Source: Desulfurococcales archaeon
Lineage (GTDB): Archaea; Thermoproteota; Thermoprotei_A; Sulfolobales; WAQK01
DNA: 6,294 bases
Assembly: GCA_027016915.1 (NCBI GenBank)
Contig: JALURJ010000041.1
Span: 1 to 6,294 of the forward strand
Direction: 5' to 3'
Within the stretch, counting starts at the first letter, position 1; each line of letters starts with the position of its first letter. Made by a program: the position numbers and the translations under genes. The notes under the pieces were generated by a model. That model was not told the origin of the DNA and searched no databases. It saw only the letters and a list, made by a program, of their open reading frames with translations. This document shows positions 1 to 4,797 of the stretch, piece after piece.

Positions 1-339
1 CCGGCCGACATAGCCCAGGGCATGTTCTCCGACATAAGCGAACTCTACAACGCTATACTCATGCTCCTCATAGCAACGGGGCTTTCCTTCGAGTTCCCCC
101 TCATCATATACTACTTGATATCTAGCGGTATAATGGAGCCTGAGAGGTTTAAGGGCGAGAACATGAAGTACGCGTTCGTAGCGATGCTCGTGGTCTCCGC
201 TATAATATCCCCCGACCCCACGGGTATGACCATGCTCCTCCTCGCCATGCCCTACTTCGCGCTGTACGTTGCCGCCGTTAAGCTGGGTGAGAGGAGCTAT
301 AGAAAGAGGCAGGGGGAGGCTAGCTCAGCATCTTCTTGA
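1..339 (+). CDS. tatC: Twin-arginine translocase subunit TatC, C-terminal part (5' end outside window)
   Basis: TatC is the polytopic membrane core of the Tat translocase; it binds twin-arginine signal peptides and exports folded, often cofactor-loaded proteins. The reading frame is open from base 1, so the first ATG (22) is internal and about 112 C-terminal residues are visible, against a usual 230-270. Family landmarks in order are the L-S-F-E-F-P stretch, whose Glu (visible residue 31) corresponds to the conserved Glu of the family's F-E-x-P motif; a short loop 'MEPERFKGENMKYAF' before the next helix; then 'SPDPTGMTMLLLAMPYFALY', equivalent to the TPPD...LLAIP..LYE block; and a basic cytoplasmic tail. 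Two to three membrane helices are visible. The stop codon overlaps the convergent small gene by 20 bases. Upstream tat partners cannot be seen. A predicted Tat substrate, the FeS protein, lies about 3.4 kb downstream, but there is no sign of co-transcription with it. Confidence 0.9.
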   Translation, partial: PADIAQGMFSDISELYNAILMLLIATGLSFEFPLIIYYLISSGIMEPERFKGENMKYAFVAMLVVSAIISPDPTGMTMLLLAMPYFALYVAAVKLGERSYRKRQGEASSASS

Positions 340-511
340 TGCTCTCCACGACCTTGGGCAGCCCTATTTGTTCAGCCAGCTCTCTCGCCCGGCTTAATGC
401 TTCCTCCTCGCTGTCGGCCCTGACGTTGAGGATTATGTTGGTGCCTTTGACCAGGACTCTGAACCGCTTCTCCCCTGCAGCGCTATACTGCTCTAGGACT
501 TCGAGCTCCAC
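320..511 (-). CDS. Small conserved-looking protein of unknown function, 63 aa
   Basis: I do not recognise the family. The protein is charged and soluble, with no signal peptide or membrane helix. The sequence suggests two beta strands (about residues 2-8 and 17-30, 'RFRVLVKGTNIILNVRA') followed by an amphipathic helix starting 'DSEEEALSRARELAEQIG' and a short C-terminal helix, a compact beta-beta-alpha fold. Coding status is supported by a near-ideal SD, AGGAGGT at 522-516 on the minus strand, four bases before the GTG start, and by a TATA-like element at the expected distance. A plus-strand frame over the same bases (336-524) is Ser/Thr/Leu-rich low-complexity sequence without a ribosome site, so the minus strand is preferred. 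The gene ends inside the 3' end of tatC (20-base convergent overlap) and is divergent from the aminotransferase. No function is assigned. Confidence 0.72.
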   Translation of the reverse strand: MELEVLEQYSAAGEKRFRVLVKGTNIILNVRADSEEEALSRARELAEQIGLPKVVESIKKMLS

Positions 512-543
512 GGGTACCTCCTGAGTTGTTGATCGGTTCTGCG

Positions 544-558
544 AATAATATTAATAAT
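544..558. promoter_or_regulatory. Shared, nearly symmetrical TATA element between divergent genes
   Basis: The only AT-rich block of this 83-base intergenic region is AATAATATTAATAAT, with the perfect palindrome TAATATTA at 546-553. Read rightwards it would place a start near 576, leaving a leader of about 19 bases that carries the GGTGAT SD of the aminotransferase gene. Read leftwards it would place a start near 523-526, just ahead of the AGGAGGT SD of the small gene. Both fit the usual archaeal TATA-to-start distance of about 25 bases. The start positions are inferred. Confidence 0.55.
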
Positions 559-594
559 CCTAGCCAGGTAGGTGTCCCCGGGTGATTGCTAGTT

Positions 595-1977
595 ATGGAC
601 AGTCGTGGAGAAGAACCCGGCAAGGCCTATCTAGAAGCCCCCCGCATAGTTGTCGAACCCCCTGGGCCCAGGGCTCGGGAGATCATTGAGCGGGACCATA
701 GGCTCCTCATGCAGTCGTTTGTCCGTTGGTACCCGCTCGTGGTTAAGACCGGCCGGGGGGCGCTGGTCGAGGACGTTGATGGCAACATCTACATAGACTT
801 CAACTCGGGTTTGGCGGTGCTCAACGTCGGCCACCTCCACCCCCGCATAGTTGAGGCGGTGAAGAGGCAGGCTGAGAAGCTTCTCCACTACTCCCTCACC
901 GACTTCTACTATGAGGAGATAGTGGAGCTGACCGAGAAGCTGGCCGGGATAGCGCCGATCAGCGGAGATAAGAAGGTGTTCTACGGGAACAGCGGCGCCG
1001 AAGCCGTAGAGGCGGCCCTCAAGGTGGCCCGAGGGCATTTCAGGGGCTCGCGGCCCTACATCATAGCGTTCATAGGAGCGTTCCACGGCAGGACCTTCGG
1101 CGCCATGAGCCTAACCTCGAGCAAGCCCGTGCAGAGGGCTGGTTTCTCGCCGCTGCTGCCCAACGTGGTCCACGTGCCCTACCCGTACCCCTATCGGTGC
1201 CCCTTTGGGGTAGAAGAGCCGGAGGAGTGCGGTGATGCCGTGATAGGCTTTCTGGAGGACTGGGTTTTCGGCAAGTATGTGCCGCCCGAGGAGACGGCGG
1301 CTATAGTGTTCGAGCCTATACAGGGTGAGGGAGGCTATATCGTGCCTCCCGAAGGGTTCTTCCCGAAGCTCCGCCGCCTTGCCGACAAGCACGGCATCCT
1401 GCTGATCGACGACGAGGTTCAGGCCGGGATGGGTAGGACTGGCAAATGGTTCGCTATCCAGCATTGGGGCGTCGAGCCTGACCTCGTGGCCATGGCCAAG
1501 GGGATAGCTTCGGGGCTCCCCCTAGGGGCCCTTGTTGGGCGGAGCGAGATAATGGATCTGCCTGGGGGTAGTCACGCAAGCACGTTTGGAGGCAACCCCG
1601 TGTCTGCAGCAGCCGCCAGCGCCGTGATAGACGTGATCAGGGAGGAGCGTCTCCTCGAGAATGCGGCGCGCGTCGGGGAGCATCTTATGAGGAGGTTTAG
1701 GGAGCTGCAGGAGGAGGTGGAGGTTATAGGGGACGTTCGGGGGAAGGGCCTAATGATAGGCGTCGAGCTGGTGAGGGACAGGAGGAGCAAGAAGCCCGCC
1801 AGAAGGGAGGTTGCCGAAATCCTGGAGAGATGCTTTAAGCGGGGCGTCTTGGTGATAGGTGCCGGGCTCTCCACACTTCGCCTAGCCCCACCCCTCAACA
1901 TATCGTTGGAGCTGGCGGACAGGGCGGCTGACATAATAATAGATGAGATACGCAGGGTTGACCGGGAGCTCAGGTAA
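595..1977 (+). CDS. Class III PLP-dependent aminotransferase-fold enzyme (GABA/ornithine aminotransferase or amino-acid racemase type)
   Basis: A fold-type I PLP enzyme of about 460 residues, presumed cytoplasmic. Numbering from the ATG at 595, visible motifs are the cofactor-phosphate loop S-G-A-E-A (133-137), F-H-G-R (163-166) that stacks on PLP, E-P-I-Q-G-E-G-G-Y (about 241-249), D-E-V-Q with Asp273 for the pyridine nitrogen, the Schiff-base Lys302 in 'MAKGIASG', and T-F-G-G-N-P (Thr330) from the partner subunit. Length and the insert 'PYPYRCPFGVEEPEECG' followed by 'WVFGKYVPPEE' resemble the thermococcal enzymes that turned out to be ornithine aminotransferases or broad-specificity amino-acid racemases, as well as those annotated 4-aminobutyrate aminotransferase, so the substrate is open. 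ATG 595 is chosen because GGTGAT (581-586) sits eight bases before it; an in-frame TTG at 586 would overlap that SD. The gene appears monocistronic and there is no metabolic neighbour to settle its pathway. Confidence 0.9.
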   Translation: MDSRGEEPGKAYLEAPRIVVEPPGPRAREIIERDHRLLMQSFVRWYPLVVKTGRGALVEDVDGNIYIDFNSGLAVLNVGHLHPRIVEAVKRQAEKLLHYSLTDFYYEEIVELTEKLAGIAPISGDKKVFYGNSGAEAVEAALKVARGHFRGSRPYIIAFIGAFHGRTFGAMSLTSSKPVQRAGFSPLLPNVVHVPYPYPYRCPFGVEEPEECGDAVIGFLEDWVFGKYVPPEETAAIVFEPIQGEGGYIVPPEGFFPKLRRLADKHGILLIDDEVQAGMGRTGKWFAIQHWGVEPDLVAMAKGIASGLPLGALVGRSEIMDLPGGSHASTFGGNPVSAAAASAVIDVIREERLLENAARVGEHLMRRFRELQEEVEVIGDVRGKGLMIGVELVRDRRSKKPARREVAEILERCFKRGVLVIGAGLSTLRLAPPLNISLELADRAADIIIDEIRRVDRELR

Positions 1978-2038
1978 ACCCTGCCTTCCCCATCCCTGGC
2001 GTCGGTGATCGAGGGCCTCTTCACAGCCGGTGATGGTT

Positions 2039-2055
2039 TTAGGCTTCCAGCCTAA
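2039..2055. repeat. Perfect 7-3-7 inverted repeat before the winged-helix gene
   Basis: TTAGGCT-TCC-AGCCTAA is a perfect inverted repeat with seven-base arms and a three-base centre, 14 bases before the predicted GTG start of the winged-helix gene and 61 bases after the aminotransferase stop. It overlaps the candidate TATA GTTTTAGG (2036-2043) and is followed by TTATTGTT. It could be an operator for the downstream gene or a hairpin in the 3' end of the aminotransferase transcript; the sequence does not decide between them. Confidence 0.5.
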
Positions 2056-2069
2056 TTATTGTTAACCTG

Positions 2070-2288
2070 GTGCGTACTGTGCGTGTGGAGGAGGCTCTTA
2101 GGCTGCTGAACGCAGGGATCTTCGAGTCTTCCGAGATCCTCAGAATGTTTGAGGAGAAGCTGGGTTTGAAGAGGATGGATGCTAGGAGACTTCTCGCCGC
2201 CCTCGTCTCCCAGGGTCTTGTGGAGAGGCTCCCCGACTACAGTAGGGGAAGAATGGTTTTCCGCCGTGCTGCAGCCTCACCCGACTAG
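2070..2288 (+). CDS. Small winged-helix DNA-binding protein, 72 aa, probable transcription regulator
   Basis: The protein has the layout of a minimal winged helix-turn-helix domain: helix 1 about residues 6-14 ('VEEALRLLN'), helix 2 about 20-31 ('SSEILRMFEEKL'), a recognition helix about 36-48 ('MDARRLLAALVSQ'), the typical 'GLVERLP' turn, and a basic wing 'YSRGRMVFRR' at 57-66. No ligand domain or metal site is present, so DNA binding is the only role that can be inferred. The start is uncertain. GTG 2070 has no SD and would give a leaderless or near-leaderless transcript; in-frame GTGs at 2079 and 2085 are alternatives, the later one fitting a TATA at TAATTATT (2053-2060). The last 12 bases overlap the convergent pyrH. 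A GTTAACC copy (2061-2067) and an inverted repeat stand directly before the start, which hints at autoregulation. Confidence 0.7.
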   Translation: MRTVRVEEALRLLNAGIFESSEILRMFEEKLGLKRMDARRLLAALVSQGLVERLPDYSRGRMVFRRAAASPD

Positions 2289-2963
2289 GGTTCCAACCGG
2301 CTCGCCGCGCAGCGCTTTGGCCAGGTTCTCCGGGTTCCACCCGTTGATGAAGACCAGCTTGATTCTGCTCCTCTCAGCCACGTTAAGGGCTACGGGGTCG
2401 AAAAGCTCGTAGGCTCCTGCCAGGCTTGTCTGGGTGGACTGGAGTATCTCTCTTAGCTCCCTGTAGGTTATCCTTTCCAAGAGCTTGGCGTCGCTGTGTC
2501 TGGCAGGGTCTTTATCATAGATGCCGTCCACCAGGGTGGCGTTGATGAGCTTATCGGCGCCTATAGCCTCTGCCACCACTGCGGCTACGGCATTGGTGCT
2601 TTGGCCTGGCTGGAAGCCTCCCGCCACGACGATCTTGCCGCTCTCCCAGTACTGGAGGAATTCGCCGAGGTTGCCGGGTACCAGTGGGTGTGCCTTGGAG
2701 CCGAGCCCGGCTATTAGGAGCCTGGCGTTGAGCCTGGAGGCGTCTATGCCTATGATGTCGAGCACTGCCTCCGAGCATTCCAGGCTGCGGGCTGCCTCTA
2801 TGTAGCTCCTTGCTGTGGCTCCGCCGCCAACCACGACTGCCAGCCGCTTGCCCTGAAGGTGGGCCTCGCCCAGGATCCTGGAATATTCTCTGACCAGCCC
2901 TATGTTTTGGGGCGATATTATGCGTCCGGAGATCTTGACAACTATGGGGCTTCCCAAACCCAT
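2277..2963 (-). CDS. pyrH: UMP kinase, archaeal type
   Basis: This is an amino-acid-kinase-fold UMP kinase that phosphorylates UMP to UDP with ATP, the step between de novo UMP synthesis and pyrimidine nucleotides; it is cytoplasmic. The 228 residues match the archaeal subfamily length. Visible landmarks are the N-terminal 'VVKISGRI' (8-15), where the bacterial family has its K-x-S-G motif; the glycine loop 'VVVGGGATAR' (43-52); 'GIDASRLNARLL' (72-83) in the nucleotide-monophosphate region; 'VVAGGFQPGQSTNA' (112-125) with the S-T-N phosphate contacts; and the ATP-site stretch 'ADKLINATLVDGIYDKDP' (136-153). The ATG at 2963 is preceded by GGTG (2968-2965) and a TATA-like CCTTTAAGA about 36 bases upstream. 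The gene is divergent from the cytochrome operon and convergent with the winged-helix gene. Nothing in it looks altered, and it reads as a housekeeping gene. Confidence 0.95.
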   Translation of the reverse strand: MGLGSPIVVKISGRIISPQNIGLVREYSRILGEAHLQGKRLAVVVGGGATARSYIEAARSLECSEAVLDIIGIDASRLNARLLIAGLGSKAHPLVPGNLGEFLQYWESGKIVVAGGFQPGQSTNAVAAVVAEAIGADKLINATLVDGIYDKDPARHSDAKLLERITYRELREILQSTQTSLAGAYELFDPVALNVAERSRIKLVFINGWNPENLAKALRGEPVGTLVG

Positions 2964-2994
2964 GCACCGCTCAGGGGCTGGTATCGGCTCTGCG

Positions 2995-3003
2995 TCTTAA
3001 AGG
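2995..3003 (-). promoter_or_regulatory. Probable TATA box of pyrH
   Basis: The minus strand reads CCTTTAAGA, a fair archaeal TATA element with upstream purines (AAACC) in the BRE position. Its centre is about 36 bases before the pyrH ATG, which predicts transcription starting near 2972 and a leader of about nine bases containing the GGTG ribosome site. Confidence 0.5.
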
Positions 3004-3018
3004 TTTAGCGTCCAGCTA

Positions 3019-3035
3019 GGTTAGCAAGGCTAACC
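3019..3035. repeat. Perfect 7-3-7 inverted repeat between pyrH and the cytochrome operon
   Basis: GGTTAGC-AAG-GCTAACC is a perfect inverted repeat in the divergent intergenic region. It lies just upstream of the pyrH TATA and about 40 bases upstream of the cytochrome TATA. Length and symmetry suit a dimeric regulator. It is not near a gene end, so a terminator is unlikely. The binding protein is unknown. Confidence 0.5.
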
Positions 3036-3060
3036 TCTAACATTAAATACAATTATCATT

Positions 3061-3072
3061 GGCTTTATAACT
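3061..3072 (+). promoter_or_regulatory. Probable TATA box of the cytochrome-FeS-NrfD operon
   Basis: GGCTTTATAACT contains a strong archaeal TATA (CTTTATAA) centred near 3067, predicting a start near 3093 and a leader of about 14 bases before the ATG at 3107. A weaker AT-rich alternative (ATTAAATAC, 3042-3050) lies upstream. The stretch 3036-3072 is the most AT-rich part of the intergenic region. Confidence 0.6.
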
Positions 3073-3082
3073 AGTCTGAAAA

Positions 3083-3094
3083 CCGGCATGCCGG
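3083..3094. promoter_or_regulatory. Perfect 12-bp palindrome across the predicted transcription start (candidate operator)
   Basis: CCGGCATGCCGG is a perfect palindrome placed between the TATA box and the ATG of the operon, covering the predicted start near 3093. A protein bound here would block polymerase loading, so a repressor operator is the simplest reading. In RNA it would form only a very short hairpin because the symmetry has no loop. Confidence 0.45.
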
Positions 3095-3106
3095 GGCTGG
3101 GATAGT

Positions 3107-3772
3107 ATGGGTCTTGGTCTTCGCCTCTTGCCGCTTCTACTACTAGCAGTGGCAGCGCTCTCCCCGCTGGTGCTGGCTGCGTCCAGCGGTGGGCAGGAGG
3201 TTTACCCGTGCTCCCAGTGCCACGCCTATATCGCTGTGTCGGGCCAGTCGAGGGCCAACGAGTTCCACGGCATCGACCTGGCGGAGGGGGCTCATGCAGG
3301 GCTTTACTGCTCCAACTGCCACCAGGCGCCCCAGGTGGACCTGCTTGTTGGGGATGTCAACATCTCGATCCCAGGTCTCCACCCCAGGGATAGCCTGATG
3401 GGGCTTAACAGGGTCTGCGCCAGCTGCCACGCCGACATATACGCCGACTACAGGGTCCACGCCCACGGCAACCAGACTTATCTCTGCAACGATGGCGTAG
3501 CCGAGATGGTGGAGGGCTACAAGGGGGTGGGCTACTGGTTCCACCTTTGCCCAGAGTACGTCGATTTAAAGGTGGCCCCTGCGAGGGCCTGCGTCGAGTG
3601 CCACAATCCCCACGCACCGACGATGCTGGCGCCCAGCATACTGCCTGGGCCCTCCGACAGGCCGAGCCCTCCGGACGAGTCAGGCATAGCTCTCGGGGGT
3701 GTGGTGGCAGTGTTCGTGGGCTTGGCCCTGATCCTGTGGACAGCTCCTCTGAAGGAGGTGGAGCAGCCGTGA
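3107..3772 (+). CDS. Tetraheme cytochrome c, secreted and anchored by a C-terminal helix
   Basis: This is an electron-transfer protein on the outer face of the membrane. A Sec-type signal peptide occupies residues 1 to about 24 (Arg6, a Leu-rich core, then 'LVLA' before Ala25/Ser26). Four C-x-x-C-H sites bind covalent c hemes: CSQCH 35-39, CSNCH 68-72, CASCH 104-108 and CVECH 162-166. Candidate distal ligands include His54, His63, His92, His118, His120, His146 and His169. Two further cysteines (127, 148) are outside any heme site. A hydrophobic helix (about 193-213) followed by 'APLKEVEQP' should anchor the C terminus. It is the first gene of a three-gene operon; its stop overlaps the FeS gene start by four bases. 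By position and topology it corresponds to DsrJ (triheme) or NrfB (pentaheme), but the heme count differs and I cannot assign a named family. The start follows the TATA at 3061; the ribosome site (GGGAT) is weak. Confidence 0.88.
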   Translation: MGLGLRLLPLLLLAVAALSPLVLAASSGGQEVYPCSQCHAYIAVSGQSRANEFHGIDLAEGAHAGLYCSNCHQAPQVDLLVGDVNISIPGLHPRDSLMGLNRVCASCHADIYADYRVHAHGNQTYLCNDGVAEMVEGYKGVGYWFHLCPEYVDLKVAPARACVECHNPHAPTMLAPSILPGPSDRPSPPDESGIALGGVVAVFVGLALILWTAPLKEVEQP

Positions 3773-4797
3773 CTGGGCCTGGAAGGGTTGATGGGAAGAG
3801 GAGGAGCCTCTTGAAGGCGGGCGTGCTGGCCGGCATATCGTTTGTCGCTGTCAGCAGGTCCACCTTGATGTCCATGTTGAAGCCAGTGGGTCTTTCCGAG
3901 ATCCTCGGGGTGCCGCCCCGCCGCGAGACCGAAGAGACCCTGACCAGGAAGGCTGAGTGGAAGGAGAGGCAGGTTAAGGAGTGGTGCATCGAGGAGGCAG
4001 AAGCTGTATGTAGGGAGCGCGGAGAGGGGTCTGAGGAGTGTGTTGAGGCTAGGAGGCGCTGCGAGGCGGTGGAGGTTAAGGCTACGCCTGCCAGGCCTGG
4101 CGTGGCTTTCGCCATGGCGCTCGACGTTAATAAGTGTATAGGCTGTAGGCGCTGCGCCTATGCCTGCGTCATGGAGAACAATGTTGCCAGGAACAACGGG
4201 ATTGAGTGGATAAAGGTGCTTGAGGCTCCCAGGGAGGGTGAGGCCATAGATTTCCTCAAGGCGAGGCTCGACTATACCGATGCGCCCAAGGATGGCATGG
4301 TGTATGTGCCGGTGGCGTGCATGCACTGTGAGAACCCGCCGTGTGTCATGGCGTGTCCGGTGAGGGCTACGTGGAGGGAGCCTGACGGCATAGTGGTGGT
4401 CGACTATGAGAGGTGTATTGGCTGTCGGTACTGTATGACTGCGTGCCCCTACGGGGCGAGGCACTTCAACTGGGGGGTGCCTGAGACCTCGGTGCTGGAG
4501 CTTAACCCCAACATGCATATTCTCGGTAACGTGCCTCGCCAGGTCCATGTGGTGGAGAAGTGTACGTGGTGCATCCATAGGACTAGGGATGGTGGTGTGC
4601 CTGCCTGCGTCGAGGTATGCCCCGTGGGGGCCAGGGTTTTCGGCGACCTTAATGATCCTGAGAGCCCTATAAGGAGGGTGTTGGAGGAGTACGGCGCCTT
4701 TGTGCTGAAGCCTGAGGCCGGGACCAAACCCAGGTTCTTCTACTTCTTCGGCCCGGCACGCACCCCTCCAGCGGGTAGGGAGGGTGGTGAGGGATGA
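3769..4797 (+). CDS. Tat-exported ferredoxin-like subunit with four [4Fe-4S] clusters (DsrO/NrfC-like)
   Basis: An electron-wire subunit predicted to sit outside the membrane beside the NrfD-type protein. The frame is open from 3547, but the GTG at 3769 is the real start: AGGAGGTG (3753-3760) lies eight bases before it, it overlaps the cytochrome stop as GTGA, and a Tat signal follows directly (Lys10-Arg11-Arg12-Ser-Leu-Leu-Lys16, then a hydrophobic stretch to about 28). Of 342 residues, sixteen cysteines form four cluster motifs: C123/126/129/133, C184/187/192/196, C216/219/222/226 and C265/268/280/284, the last with the long gap usual for DmsB, NrfC and DsrO relatives. Between the signal and the first motif is a charged helical segment (about 52-103) with four extra cysteines (73, 81, 91, 98). 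The last 20 residues are Pro/Gly-rich. The stop overlaps the next gene as ATGA. The substrate of the complex cannot be read from this subunit. Confidence 0.9.
   Translation: MTGPGRVDGKRRSLLKAGVLAGISFVAVSRSTLMSMLKPVGLSEILGVPPRRETEETLTRKAEWKERQVKEWCIEEAEAVCRERGEGSEECVEARRRCEAVEVKATPARPGVAFAMALDVNKCIGCRRCAYACVMENNVARNNGIEWIKVLEAPREGEAIDFLKARLDYTDAPKDGMVYVPVACMHCENPPCVMACPVRATWREPDGIVVVDYERCIGCRYCMTACPYGARHFNWGVPETSVLELNPNMHILGNVPRQVHVVEKCTWCIHRTRDGGVPACVEVCPVGARVFGDLNDPESPIRRVLEEYGAFVLKPEAGTKPRFFYFFGPARTPPAGREGGEG
3985..4062 (+). other. Four-cysteine helical hairpin insert within the FeS subunit
   Basis: Residues 73-98 of the FeS protein hold cysteines spaced Cx7C, then nine residues ('RERGEGSEE'), then Cx6C. 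The flanks are rich in Glu, Lys, Arg and Ala and are strongly helix-forming. Two antiparallel helices each with a pair of cysteines about two turns apart would allow two interhelix disulfides, as in twin-CxnC hairpins. The spacing does not fit an ordinary ferredoxin-type [4Fe-4S] motif. The structure is inferred; the cysteines and spacing are read directly. Confidence 0.5.

Noticed and set aside
336..524. Plus-strand 62-codon frame after tatC
   Set aside because: It is Ser/Thr/Leu-rich without a ribosome site, and the minus-strand frame has a strong SD and a coherent predicted fold.
631..1086. Minus-strand frame inside the aminotransferase gene
   Set aside because: It is antisense to conserved PLP-enzyme sequence, with no recognisable domain or start signal.
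1985..2045. C/D box guide RNA, suggested by GTGATCG and GTGATGG
   Set aside because: Both differ from the C-box consensus and there is no CTGA D box at a suitable distance.
2551..2967. 138-codon minus-strand frame overlapping pyrH in another frame
   Set aside because: pyrH in the other frame has full UMP kinase motifs. This product is Arg/Gly/Gln-rich low-complexity sequence.
2964..3106. Structured RNA leader or riboswitch upstream of the cytochrome operon
   Set aside because: The predicted leader is only about 14 bases, and the symmetric elements lie upstream of or across the transcription start, which fits protein sites better than RNA structure.
3532..4578. 348-codon open frame on the minus strand
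   Set aside because: It lies opposite the cytochrome and FeS genes, whose coding sense is certain from the heme and cluster motifs. The product is His/Arg/Pro-rich and has no ribosome site.
1..4797. Functional link between tatC and the Tat-dependent FeS gene through co-location
   Set aside because: Three unrelated transcription units in both orientations separate them. Tat genes serve many substrates, so proximity alone is not evidence.
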